64,000 nucleotides of DNA from an uncultured bacterium (lineage in GTDB: Bacteria; Planctomycetota; UBA8742; UBA2392): positions 1-64,000 of the forward strand of contig CALLQI010000003.1 of NCBI GenBank assembly GCA_938014885.1, in the 5' to 3' direction. Both the position numbers and the translations under genes were made by a program. A model generated the notes under the pieces. That model was not told where the DNA came from. It saw nothing but the letters and a program-made list of their open reading frames with translations, and made no database searches. Of this stretch, positions 17,201 through 25,400 are shown piece by piece (the stretch's first letter is position 1; every line of letters begins with the position of its first letter).

Positions 17201-17668
17201 ATGGACCAGCCCGCGCCCCTGAAACACACGATTCGCGCCCCGGTACGCTTCGGGAAGTGCGACCTGCTGCAGATCGTGTGGCACGGCAATTACGTCACGT
17301 GGCTTGAGGATGCGCGCCAGTGCCTTGGCACGCGCATCGGCCTGGGTTACGAAGACTTTGTGCGCGAACGCTACGCCTGCCCGATTGTGGACATGCATAT
17401 CTCGTACAAGCGGCCCGCGCGCTACGGTGACTTCGTGGACATCACCGCGATCCTGCACTGGACCGAAGTCCCGAAGGTCGTGCACAGTTACGAAATCCGC
17501 CGCGCCGGCGACCAAGAGCTGATGACCACGGCCGAAACCGTGCAGGTGCTGCTGACCCCCGATGGCCAGCTGGCCCTGAACTTCCCGCCCTTCCTTGACG
17601 AGTTCCGCCGCAAGTGGCGCAACGGCGAACTGCACGTCGGCGACCCTGAGCCGAGCCCGTGGGCATAA
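17201..17668 (+). CDS. acyl-CoA thioesterase, 4HBT/YbgC type
   Basis: 155 residues of a single hotdog fold. The start region (VRFGKCDLLQIVWHGNYVTW) carries the D...Q/G...WHGNY motif of 4-hydroxybenzoyl-CoA-thioesterase-like enzymes, with Asp as the likely catalytic residue. It hydrolyses acyl-thioesters; the chain preference is not readable. It diverges from the KS pair across an 88-base gap that must hold both promoters, and it is followed by lptB 56 bases later. Confidence 0.85.
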   Translation: MDQPAPLKHTIRAPVRFGKCDLLQIVWHGNYVTWLEDARQCLGTRIGLGYEDFVRERYACPIVDMHISYKRPARYGDFVDITAILHWTEVPKVVHSYEIRRAGDQELMTTAETVQVLLTPDGQLALNFPPFLDEFRRKWRNGELHVGDPEPSPWA

Positions 17669-17724
17669 CGCCGTCACATGCCCTTGCCCTTGACCTTGCA
17701 CGCCCCGCCACCGACCATCGACGC

Positions 17725-18519
17725 ATGGCTGAAGCCGACATCGTGCTCAAGGGTGATCGCCTTACCAAGCGCTTCGGCGGCCGCAGCGTCGTGCGCGGCG
17801 TGAACATCGTGGTCCATGCCGGTGAAACGGTGGGGCTGCTAGGGCGCAACGGTGCCGGCAAAAGCACGACGTTCAAGATGCTGATGGGCGTGCACCGGCC
17901 GGATGGCGGCCACGTGATCCTGGCGGGCAAGGATGTGACGCACATGCCGATGTACCGGCGCGTGCGGCACGGCCTGGGCTATCTGCCGCAGGACGACACC
18001 TACTTCGCGCGCATGAGCGTAGAGGAAAACCTGCTGGCGATCCTCGAGACCACGAAGTTGTCTAAGACCGCGCGCGAAAAGCGGCTTGAGGAACTGATGG
18101 ACGAGTTCGGGTTGCACAAGGTCCGCACCAACCCCGCGGGCTCGTGCAGCGGCGGCGAAAAGCGCCGGCTTGAAATCGCCCGCACGCTGATCGGCGACCC
18201 GAAAGTGATTCTGCTCGATGAGCCGTTTGCCGGCGTGGACCCGATCGCGATCAGCGACCTGCGCGACCTTGTGTCCAGCCTGACCCACAAGGGCATTGCC
18301 GTGCTGCTGACCGACCACAACGTGCGCGAAGTGCTGCCGATGACGGACCGCAGCTACATCATCGTGGACGGCCAGGTCATCAAAGAAGGCCCGCCGCGCG
18401 AGATTGCCTCAGACCCCGTTGTACGCAAAGAGTACCTGGGCGTGCGCTTCAAGCTTGATACCGAACTGATCCGCCGCCGCGAACTCGGCACCGAAGCCCG
18501 TGAAGACACGGGCGTTTGA
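17725..18519 (+). CDS. lptB: LPS export ABC transporter ATP-binding protein
   Basis: 264 residues. Walker A GRNGAGKST, Q-loop GYLPQDDTYFARMSVEENL, signature CSGGEKRRLEIARTL, Walker B VILLDEPFAGVDPIA and H-loop LLTDHNVRE are all of the LptB type; the PFAGVDP and FARMSVEENL wording separates it from branched-chain amino-acid ATPases. LptB drives LptFG to lift lipopolysaccharide from the inner membrane, which implies an outer membrane. ATG 17725 gives MAEADIVLKGDRL; an upstream in-frame start would overlap the thioesterase stop. lptFG and lptAC are not in the window. Confidence 0.9.
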   Translation: MAEADIVLKGDRLTKRFGGRSVVRGVNIVVHAGETVGLLGRNGAGKSTTFKMLMGVHRPDGGHVILAGKDVTHMPMYRRVRHGLGYLPQDDTYFARMSVEENLLAILETTKLSKTAREKRLEELMDEFGLHKVRTNPAGSCSGGEKRRLEIARTLIGDPKVILLDEPFAGVDPIAISDLRDLVSSLTHKGIAVLLTDHNVREVLPMTDRSYIIVDGQVIKEGPPREIASDPVVRKEYLGVRFKLDTELIRRRELGTEAREDTGV

Positions 18520-18554
18520 TCTATACTGCACACAACGCAAATCAGGATTCCGCC

Positions 18555-19307
18555 ATGGCAGGACACAGCAAGTGGGCCAACATCAAGCACCGCAAGGCAG
18601 CCGCTGACAAGAAACGCGGCAAGCTCTGGAGCAAGTGCGCGGCCTATATCATCACGGCCGCACGGCTTGGCGGCGGCGACCCCAAGGCCAACACGCGGCT
18701 GTTTGACGCGATTGCCGACGCGCGCGCCGCCAACATGCCCGCCGACACCATTGACCGCGCCATCAAACGCGGCACCGGCGAACTGGAAGGCGCCGACCCT
18801 GAAGAACTCGTGTACGAAGGCTTCGCGCCGGGTGGTGTAGCCGTCCTGGTAGAAGCGCTGACGGACAACCGCAAGCGCACCGCGCCCGACATTAAACACA
18901 TCTTCGACAAGCAGGGCGGCAACATGGGCGCCACCGGCAGCGCCATGCGCAGCTTTGAACGCAAAGGCGTGATCGTGCTGGATGCCGAGAAATGCCCGCC
19001 TGAAGATGAATTGCTTGAGCTGGTGGCTGAACACGGTGCCGAAGACCTGCAGGCCGGCGAAGGCATGTTCACCGTACTGACGCCCGTGACCATGCTGGAA
19101 CCCGTGAAGAAGGCGCTGGCCGCGCGCAAAATCGGCTGGGTGTCCGCGCAGTGGGAGTATCTGCCGCTGGCCCGCGTCGAAACCGACGTCGAAACCGCCC
19201 GCGCGGTGCAGAAGCTTGTGGCGCAACTGGAAGAATACCTCGACGTCCAAAACGTCTACACCAACCTGGAAGTGCCTGAAGCACTGGCCGCCGAGATGGA
19301 CGCCTGA
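18555..19307 (+). CDS. yebC: YebC/PmpR-type probable transcriptional regulator
   Basis: 250 residues, full family length, starting MAGHSKWANIKHRKAAADKK, the diagnostic N terminus. Other conserved parts are RAIKRGTGELEG, YEGFAPGGVAVLVE and DNRKRTAPDIKHIF. YebC proteins are reported as transcription regulators and, more recently, as factors easing ribosome stalls. A TATACT box near 18523 could be a -10 element. The FHA gene follows after 11 bases. Confidence 0.95.
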   Translation: MAGHSKWANIKHRKAAADKKRGKLWSKCAAYIITAARLGGGDPKANTRLFDAIADARAANMPADTIDRAIKRGTGELEGADPEELVYEGFAPGGVAVLVEALTDNRKRTAPDIKHIFDKQGGNMGATGSAMRSFERKGVIVLDAEKCPPEDELLELVAEHGAEDLQAGEGMFTVLTPVTMLEPVKKALAARKIGWVSAQWEYLPLARVETDVETARAVQKLVAQLEEYLDVQNVYTNLEVPEALAAEMDA

Positions 19308-19318
19308 CAGGAGCCGGC

Positions 19319-19732
19319 ATGAGCAGCGAAGTTGCTTGCATCCACCTGACCGGCATCGCCGGCGCCTGCAAAGGCCGCGAATTCACGCTTGAGGTTGGCG
19401 GCGAGGTGGTAATCGGCCGCAGCCGCAGCGCGGGCCTGCGCATTACCGACCCCGACAAGTCGGACAAAGAAAGTGGCGTGCACCAGCACCTGCTGACGGT
19501 GAGCGGTGCGCATGTGAAGCTGAGCTTTCCCTCAGAGCGCGAGATTTTCATAGAAGACACGTCCAAGCACGGCACGTTCCTCGACGGCAAGAAGCTCGAG
19601 GGCCGCGACCAGATCATCGGCCTGAAGAAGGGCCCCATCGAACTGCGGCTGGGTACCAACGAAACCTTCCGCATGGAATTGGTTCGCGCGCCGGCCAAGG
19701 CCAAGCCCAAGATCACCGTGAAGCGCCGCTGA
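19319..19732 (+). CDS. FHA-domain protein
   Basis: 137 residues, almost entirely one forkhead-associated domain. Recognisable parts are EVVIGRSRSAGLRI, SGAHVKLSF (the Ser-x-x-His phosphothreonine-binding element) and FIEDTSKHGTFLDGKKL. FHA domains bind phosphothreonine peptides, so a link to Ser/Thr kinases such as the one at 1021-3285 is plausible but unproven. An AGGAG site precedes the ATG. It is the last gene of the yebC unit and is followed by a strong terminator. Confidence 0.88.
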   Translation: MSSEVACIHLTGIAGACKGREFTLEVGGEVVIGRSRSAGLRITDPDKSDKESGVHQHLLTVSGAHVKLSFPSEREIFIEDTSKHGTFLDGKKLEGRDQIIGLKKGPIELRLGTNETFRMELVRAPAKAKPKITVKRR

Positions 19733-19747
19733 TTGCGGCCGCAACGC

Positions 19748-19774
19748 AAAGCGCCCCCAACTCGGGGGCGCTTT
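19748..19774. terminator. bidirectional rho-independent terminator
   Basis: An 11-base perfect stem, AAAGCGCCCCC and GGGGGCGCTTT, with loop AACTC. It has A and T flanks on both sides and lies 15 bases past the FHA stop and 18 bases from the stop of the converging lipoprotein gene, so it can serve both. Confidence 0.9.
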
Positions 19775-19792
19775 ATGTCGGTCTCAGAATGA

Positions 19793-20557
19793 CTACTTGG
19801 GCCACTTGAGGAAGGTGTCCACTTTCTCGTCAAAGTGTGCCTTCACCACTTTCATCATTGTCTTGTCGTTCATGTCCATACGGATCAGGTTGTTGAACCA
19901 GCCGTTGTCGGCGATCCAGACCTTGGTGGTGTTGCCGCTGTCTTTGGTGATCACCAGTTCGCCCTTGAACTTCTTGCCGGCAAGCTCGACGTCGGCGAAT
20001 GCTTCCTTCAGCGTGATGCCCGCCGTGGTGCCGGTCGCGCTGCCGCCCTCTTTCCACTGGGCCAGCTTGATTTCCGTGGGTTCGTCGCCCTTCTTGCCCA
20101 CCCAGGCGCGGCTGACGTTGGGCTTGCCTTTCTCGGCCCAGGCGTCCACTTCGTAAGCAAGCACGACACCCTGGCCATTGCAGTGCTCAACGATCACAGT
20201 GCTGCGGCCGGTTTTCTTCACCACCTGCCACATGTCGGTGTACTTGCCGGCACCGAAGTCGCTTTCGACGTGCCAGACCTGGCCCACGCTGACTACGCTG
20301 TGCAGCGCGATCCACGGCGAAGCACTGATGGTGCCATCGGTGTAAAGCTTGACCATCGCGGCCGCCTGATCAACAGGTTCGGCCTTGGGTTCTTCTTTGG
20401 GTTCGTCTGTAGGTTCCTCTTTGGAGGAGTCCGCCGAGGCCTCTTTACCGCCGCCGCAGCCGGAATCAGTGCTGTCTGCAGGGGACTGCTTGCTCTTGCA
20501 TCCCGCAACAAAAGCGCCCAGCAGCAGCGCCAGCACAAACATCGAAAGTGCCCTCAT
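19793..20557 (-). CDS. hypothetical lipoprotein
   Basis: 254 residues. The N terminus MRALSMFVLALLLGAFVAGC ends in a lipobox (FVAGC, Cys 20). A Lys/Glu/Pro/Ser-rich spacer (about 21-70) follows, then a globular part with beta character (WHVESDFGAGKYTDMWQVVK, WIADNGWFNNLIRMDMNDK). ATG 20557 has GGAG eight bases upstream; the longer open frame is rejected because it would bury the lipobox. Function unknown. Confidence 0.8.
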   Translation of the reverse strand: MRALSMFVLALLLGAFVAGCKSKQSPADSTDSGCGGGKEASADSSKEEPTDEPKEEPKAEPVDQAAAMVKLYTDGTISASPWIALHSVVSVGQVWHVESDFGAGKYTDMWQVVKKTGRSTVIVEHCNGQGVVLAYEVDAWAEKGKPNVSRAWVGKKGDEPTEIKLAQWKEGGSATGTTAGITLKEAFADVELAGKKFKGELVITKDSGNTTKVWIADNGWFNNLIRMDMNDKTMMKVVKAHFDEKVDTFLKWPK

Positions 20558-20664
20558 GGTTAGCTCCGTTGGGTAAGTGCCCAACATGTACCAACGAAGC
20601 ATCAAGACACAGTAAAGCCCCCCCAAGAGTTCCATGAATCAGAGTGCACCGGCCGGTTAAGGGT

Positions 20665-20870
20665 GTCGAATTGGCCGCAGTGCCAAGCGTGCCTGTTGTT
20701 CCGCCTGCCACGCGCGGGGCCAGCTCGATCTTGAGCCCGGTCACTTCCGCGTAGCCGCCCGTTTGCGAGGCCGGGCCGCCCAGGCTGAGCCGCTCGCCCG
20801 GCTGCAAGTCACCCATCTCAACCCAGCCGCTGCAGGTCAACGACCAGAACGCGTGCTCATCTGTGCCATT
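20665..20870 (-). pseudogene. Hint-domain fragment of a polymorphic toxin
   Basis: Minus-strand translation gives NGTDEHAFWSLTCSGWVEMG and further Hint residues ending GGTTGTLGTAAN, then the similarity stops. It has no start and no toxin. The DNA at 20680-20868 matches 23377-23565 with about 90 per cent identity by eye, so it is a broken copy of the same Hint module. Confidence 0.75.
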
Positions 20871-20928
20871 CGGGCGTGTGACGGATTGAAGGCCTGGTCA
20901 TGGTGGGGGTGGGCCCCACCAAGCCGGC

Positions 20929-21372
20929 CTACTCTTCCTCTTTCAGCTTGTCCCAGAATCCTTCGAGGTCAACGCCTAGCGACCGCACCCGGTTGTTCTC
21001 GAAAGCCGTATCGTGCCTGTAATAGAACACTTCCCCCGATTCCGAACTGCAGTCGACAAGGAAGTAGTCGCCCCCACCTTCTACCGCGAAGGGAAACATG
21101 TGCTTGGGGATCAAGCGCTTCTCCAGTGCCAAGCGCCGATACGACTGGACAGCTGTTCCAACGCCCCTTCGGGCCTTCAGCGGAAGGACCTCAGAAACCA
21201 CGGTCGAGACACTGTCATCCTCAAACACATAGGGTTCCGGGGCGCCGCCATTGGCATGCAGATAGTGCGCTTTGAGGGCAGCAGGAAACCTTAGCCCGAC
21301 AGAGGCAGCGATCGTATCAATCTCCTTCGCGCTGAGCGGCTTCTTACTGTCGGTGAACGAAACTCTTCCCAT
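20929..21372 (-). CDS. SMI1/KNR4-type immunity protein
   Basis: About 147 residues from ATG 21372; a TTG five codons upstream is the alternative. The pattern LSAKEIDTIAASVGLRFPAA, LHANGGAPEP and FPFAVEGGGDYFLVD, with a late GEVFYYRHD, is the SMI1/KNR4 (SUKH) signature. These proteins commonly neutralise nuclease toxins of polymorphic-toxin systems, and the gene lies in a run of toxin and immunity pieces. Its matching toxin is not identifiable here; only the Hint fragment remains downstream. Confidence 0.8.
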   Translation of the reverse strand: MGRVSFTDSKKPLSAKEIDTIAASVGLRFPAALKAHYLHANGGAPEPYVFEDDSVSTVVSEVLPLKARRGVGTAVQSYRRLALEKRLIPKHMFPFAVEGGGDYFLVDCSSESGEVFYYRHDTAFENNRVRSLGVDLEGFWDKLKEEE

Positions 21373-21465
21373 TTGGTTGTGTTCCAAAACCAGCCGTCAT
21401 CTATGTCTGCAGCGTAAGCCATGCCATCCGCGGCTCGCCAGTTGCGCTCGCGTCCTTGCAACGGC

Positions 21466-22341
21466 CTATCGGGAGTTGTCCTCAAGTGTCGGTACACGAA
21501 CGGCACGAACAAGGCGAACGCCGCACAGGTCATCAGTCAAGTCCGTGGCTGGCATCCGTGCGGCCGATACGGCGAGTCCCCACTCTCCGGTGTTCTGCCA
21601 GGGCCACAGCGCGCTTGCCCCGCCGCGCACGACACGGGGAGCTCCCGGTGTTGGTGCAGCATCATAGGACGCCGTGAAGCGGTCTTCGCACCATTGGCAT
21701 ATGAACAGTCCGAAGAGTCCGAAGTTGTTTGCTCTGGTTGGCTTCGAAAAGTCGGCGCTAATGAGCATTGCGAGGTCCGACTCGGAAGGAAGCGTATCTC
21801 CAAACCAGAAGAGTGTGTGGGTGCCTCCCCGGCACATGTACTCCCATTGATTCTCGGTGGGCAATTGCGCCCCGAAGTGCTTGGCCAGTGCAAGCGCATC
21901 CGCTTCACCCACATAGATTGGACGGGTGGTCAAGGGGCCGTCAAACTCGACACATGTGGCCTGATCACGCTGACCCAGGATTCTGGTCGCGACCTCCACG
22001 CTAACGGGATAGCGCATGGCCAGGAAAGGTCCGACGGCAGTCTCCGAGATCGGCCGCATTTCATCCAAGTTCAATGGGGGCGGGTCCTCAATGCGCCTGG
22101 CAGCTTGCTCCTCGGCGGCGCTAAGGCCGCGCGCAAACGATCCACTCGGGATCAAGACCCATTCAGTGCTTGTTGGCTCATGCGTGAGCACGGCGAGGCT
22201 GCTGCCGGCCTCATCCAGGAACTTGGCTAGCGAGTACTTGCTGCCCACTTGTCGCAACACGTTGTCCACAGCGGCAAGCCGCTTGCTTTGCGTTGCATTC
22301 ATCCAATCGCTCAAGCTTCTGAGAGGCTCGTGACTGTTCAT
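21466..22341 (-). CDS. FGE-sulfatase (SUMF1) domain protein in a toxin-immunity array
   Basis: About 291 residues from ATG 22341, behind GGAGGG. The C-terminal half has the formylglycine-generating-enzyme fold signature: FGAQLPTENQWEYMCRGG, then PRVVRGG and a final CGVRLVRAV. The N-terminal 110 residues are unrelated to that fold. The copper-binding cysteine pair of true FGE is not evident, so it is unlikely to mature sulfatases. Its position among immunity genes suggests an immunity or toxin-accessory role; that is an inference. Confidence 0.7.
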   Translation of the reverse strand: MNSHEPLRSLSDWMNATQSKRLAAVDNVLRQVGSKYSLAKFLDEAGSSLAVLTHEPTSTEWVLIPSGSFARGLSAAEEQAARRIEDPPPLNLDEMRPISETAVGPFLAMRYPVSVEVATRILGQRDQATCVEFDGPLTTRPIYVGEADALALAKHFGAQLPTENQWEYMCRGGTHTLFWFGDTLPSESDLAMLISADFSKPTRANNFGLFGLFICQWCEDRFTASYDAAPTPGAPRVVRGGASALWPWQNTGEWGLAVSAARMPATDLTDDLCGVRLVRAVRVPTLEDNSR

Positions 22342-22345
22342 ACCC

Positions 22346-22560
22346 TTACCCTCCGCCAGCAACAAACTTGGCTCCGGAGGCATCGGTGTACTCAATGCGT
22401 ACATCTTTAGCGTCCGCAAAGCGCCTCATGGCTGGTCGACACGGTCCCTCACAATCTCGTATTGCATGAGGGCCATTGCGCATGGGGGCACTTGCGACTC
22501 GTGCAATGCGGCCGCGAGTTACACCGGCTTGCGACAGGCCTATTCGGTGTCGATGCCGAG
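22346..22560 (-). pseudogene. toxin-tip-like remnant
   Basis: The minus frame ending at TAA 22346-22348 reads GLSQAGVTRGRIARVASAPM, then DCEGPCRPAMRRFADAKDVR and ends SGAKFVAGGG. It has no start and lies between an immunity-type gene and the SUMF1 gene. The Cys-x-x-x-Cys segment vaguely recalls deaminase-type toxin ends, but the match is weak. I regard it as the last piece of a toxin whose body is lost. Confidence 0.3.
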
Positions 22561-22565
22561 TGGAA

Positions 22566-22925
22566 CTACTTCAGCCTGTACGCTTCTCCGTCATGACTGG
22601 TAATCCAGATATGGCTGAAGTCTTCTGAAGCAATAAAGAGGTCTAGGCCATTGCCTTGGTCCTCATCAATGTGATCAGCCAAGAAGGCGGTAGCATCCTT
22701 GAGCGTGCAGCGCACAGTCCAGTGTTTGTACCGGTGGACCGGATGGCGGTAGCCAACCAGCAACTCAAGACAACCGGAAAGGCCAACATCCTCACCAACA
22801 TCCTGAACGCGATGAGCTGCGCGAAAGGTTGGACTGCTCATGCCAGTCGAAGCTGCAAGAACCGCCCGATTCATCGCTTCCGACACGCTGTCGTCCACAC
22901 TCGTTCCACTAAGCGGGATATCCAT
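22566..22925 (-). CDS. putative immunity protein for the second Hint toxin
   Basis: 119 residues, start MDIPLSGTSVDDSVSEAMNR. It begins nine bases after the stop of the preceding toxin module, the classic toxin-immunity spacing. It is small, acidic and soluble, with no signal peptide. I recognise no named family; the call rests on position, size and charge. Confidence 0.6.
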   Translation of the reverse strand: MDIPLSGTSVDDSVSEAMNRAVLAASTGMSSPTFRAAHRVQDVGEDVGLSGCLELLVGYRHPVHRYKHWTVRCTLKDATAFLADHIDEDQGNGLDLFIASEDFSHIWITSHDGEAYRLK

Positions 22926-22934
22926 GTAGGGCTC

Positions 22935-23666
22935 CTAGTTCGGGACATTGAAGAAAATGTGTCCCTTGCCTGGCGCCGTGGGACTATGCCAATCTTTCCA
23001 CTTAATGTGAGGAAGGTCGTTCTGGGGTGCATTGGGTGAGTCGGCCTCACTTGGGTGCATCTCATGACCTTTGTTGTACTTCTTTGTCGTGTATCGCTTG
23101 TAGCGGTTCATGTTTCCGCGCCCCGCCTTCAGAAGTGCTTTTGCATCGGATGCTGTTCGTACACGGAAGTGTGAACTGCCTCCTGCCTTCATCGAGGAAA
23201 CCGCATCATCCCATTGTTGCGTGCCGCGCTGAATCACCGGCAGGTTCGTTGCATTCCCGTAGTTCGCATTGTGCACCCATAGGAAGGGTTTGTCTGCCTT
23301 GGGGGCGGCGAAGTAGGTGTGGTAGCCCTGTACCTGGAAGTTGTAGACCGTGAACAGGCCGATGGCGTTGGCTGGCGTGCCCAGCGTGCCTGTTGTTCCG
23401 CCCGCCACTCGCGGGGCCAGCTCAATCTTGAGCCCGGTCACCACCGCGTAGCCGCCCATTTGCGAGGCCGGGCCACCCAGGCTGAGCCGCTCGCCGGGCT
23501 GCAAGTCGCCCATGTCGACCCAGCCGCTGCGGGTCAGCGACCAGAACGGGTGCTCATCCGTGCCAACCAGCGTCTCAACGCCCGAGCCCGCGGTGAAGCT
23601 GAGGTGAACCAGCGCCTCGGCCTCACGGACATCCTGGCAGTCCAGCGGACATCCGCGAAAGCGGGT
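22935..23666 (-). pseudogene. 5'-truncated Hint-toxin module (orphan tip 2)
   Basis: The frame is open from just after a TAG at 23667-23669 for 243 codons. It starts inside the Hint domain (LVHLSFTAGSGVETLVGTDE, HPFWSLTRSGWVDMG) and continues through VYNFQVQGYHTYFA to the closing FLWVHN, where self-cleavage would occur. The last 105 residues are the toxin: QRGTQQWDDAVSSMKAG, YKRYTTKKYNKGHEMHP and a final DLPHIKWKDW with GHIFFNV. The intein-like first Cys and any start codon upstream of 23513 are missing, so it is probably not expressed alone but could serve as a donor for recombination. Confidence 0.75.
23377..23565 (-). repeat. 189-bp Hint repeat, copy 2
   Basis: Direct repeat of 20680-20868 in the same orientation, about 90 per cent identical by eye, both within Hint coding sequence. 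A more diverged third Hint lies at about 24690-25200. Confidence 0.75.
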
Positions 23667-23684
23667 CTATGCAGAGTGGCAAAC

Positions 23685-24266
23685 CTACGAGCTCGAAGCA
23701 GATTGTTCAGGCGCTCCAGCTTCTGCAATCAGTCGGGAGGCCTTCGGTTCGCCATGGATGTGCTGCATTAGCGGACGGAGCCAAGTGGTAGACGCTCCAT
23801 TGCGCCTGCTCGCATCCAGCCATGCTTTCGCGAACAGAACAGACTGCTCATCTACCGCGGGCATCGCCTCTTTGAAGTGATTTACAAACTGCAGCGTACC
23901 TCCTACCAAGGCGAAGCTCTCCTGCGTGAGCCACACTCCCCACATTCCACTTGGGGACAACAGGCAACACTCCGTTAGAAACTCCCCATGGTCACGACGA
24001 AGTGCGTAGGCCTTGAAGTCTGTCAGGTCGACGGAAGTCCCCAACTCAGCCGTGATTTCGCTTTCTGCCCGGCCCTCAACGTCTATGGCGACCGCCTTCG
24101 TTTCCCCGTGGGACTGCTTTGCAGCAAACGCGAGCGAGGCAAACTGTTCCTTCCCGAGTACGAAGCCATCCGTCGGGAACAGCAGTAGCCTACCGAGGAC
24201 GGATGGCCTAAACGTCTTCGACCAGTCCTGAGTAGACTGAAACACTTTCCACAGAATGTGTGGCAT
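23685..24266 (-). CDS. putative immunity protein for the first Hint toxin
   Basis: 193 residues, starting MPHILWKVFQSTQDWSKTFR behind GAGGAAA. It follows the stop of toxin module 1 by 18 bases. It is soluble, with no signal peptide and many aromatic residues (GMWGVWLTQESFALVGGTLQ). No family was recognised. The role is deduced from position directly behind a toxin tip. Confidence 0.6.
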   Translation of the reverse strand: MPHILWKVFQSTQDWSKTFRPSVLGRLLLFPTDGFVLGKEQFASLAFAAKQSHGETKAVAIDVEGRAESEITAELGTSVDLTDFKAYALRRDHGEFLTECCLLSPSGMWGVWLTQESFALVGGTLQFVNHFKEAMPAVDEQSVLFAKAWLDASRRNGASTTWLRPLMQHIHGEPKASRLIAEAGAPEQSASSS

Positions 24267-24284
24267 TCGTTTTCCTCGGGCGGC

Positions 24285-25358
24285 CTAGGGAAGCATCTTC
24301 CATTTCAGTAAGGGCTGACCTGGCACGTTAATGTCGATTGTAGGCGGGGCGACGCCGGTAGTAGCGTTTGGGACTTTGCCAGCTGCCCTGAAGGTGGCAA
24401 ACGTTCCATCAGGCATTCTCGTGATTGTCAGCCCGCTCGGGTGCGGCTTTACCGTTCCGCCTTTTGTCATGGCATCATACACACGTCGTGCGTCTGATCC
24501 TGTCCCAGCGAGTTCGCGAATACCGGGCGAAGTGCCGGCGTTCCCTACCTGTGCCATCTTCGGACGGGCTTGGCTTAGCGACTCTCCATCGGCAATCACT
24601 CGCTGCCATCTGTTGGGTCCGGTGCCACCTTTCGAGGGACGAAGCTCAAGTAGGTTGCCCGTTTTCGCACTGACTTTGCACGTGTTATGCACCCACACCC
24701 AGCCGGTTGGGGTTCCGACGTGGTAGGTGTGCCAGTCTGCTACTTCGAAGTTGTGGACCGCTACCGGGGTTGCAAGGCGCTCGGTCCGTACCGAGGTGAT
24801 CGTGGCCGTGTGGCCGCCTGCGAGCAGCAGCGTCTCGTGGCTCTGCAGCGCGCCCATCTCGACCCACGCGCCGCGGGTCACGCTCCAGAACGGGTGCTCA
24901 GCCGTGCCGGTGAGCGTGTGCGTGGCATCGGCGTACCCGCCGAATCGTGCCGGCAGCGACCCGCCACCACACGCGGGCGGGGCGCCCGCGCCACTTGTCG
25001 TGTACGTGACATGCACCAGCGAGTCGGTGACGTTGCGGAAGAGCGTAACAACCGGCTTGAAGCCCTCATGCCCGGTAACGTCGCAGCGAGCCCAAACCAG
25101 GTCGCCTACGCGGACTTCTTCAATGCCGACCGGTGCGGCCGCACCGGCCCCTACCATGGCCAGCACCTGGGTGCCTGCGACAAAGCACTTGGGCTTGAAG
25201 ACCTTGCCCAGCGCGTAGCCGCCGACGTTGCCCGCCAGGCCGACCAGGGCCATGGTCTGGCGCATTGACCACTCGCCGGTTTCGGCGTACTCGAGGGCGG
25301 CGCCGCCGATGACGCTGGCCCCTTGGGCCGCACGGCTGGCGTTGTGCTGCGTGTCTCC
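24285..25358 (-). pseudogene. 5'-truncated Hint-toxin module (orphan tip 1)
   Basis: The frame is open from behind TAG 25359-25361 for 357 codons; the first ATG is at 25265. It carries a complete Hint domain: starting Cys in KPKCFVAGTQVLAMVG, middle AEHPFWSVTRGAWVEMG, and ending HNFEVADWHTYHVG ... WVWVHN. The C-terminal 130 residues form a toxin with RVYDAMTKGGTVKPHPSG, MPDGTFATFRAAG and a final PTIDINVPGQPLLKWKM, a layout seen in RNase-like (BECR-type) toxin ends. The large N-terminal delivery part is absent; residues before the Hint (GASVIGGAALEYAETGEW) look like the end of such a protein. Whether it is translated from ATG 25265 is open. Confidence 0.75.
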
Positions 25359-25400
25359 CTACACTCGCCCCGTGAAGATTCTGTAAAGAATGGGGGAGGC

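Noticed and set aside
20902..20920. Hairpin GGTGGGG / CCCCACC as a terminator of the SMI1/KNR4 gene
   Set aside because: No T-run on either side; it may simply reflect local GC-rich sequence.
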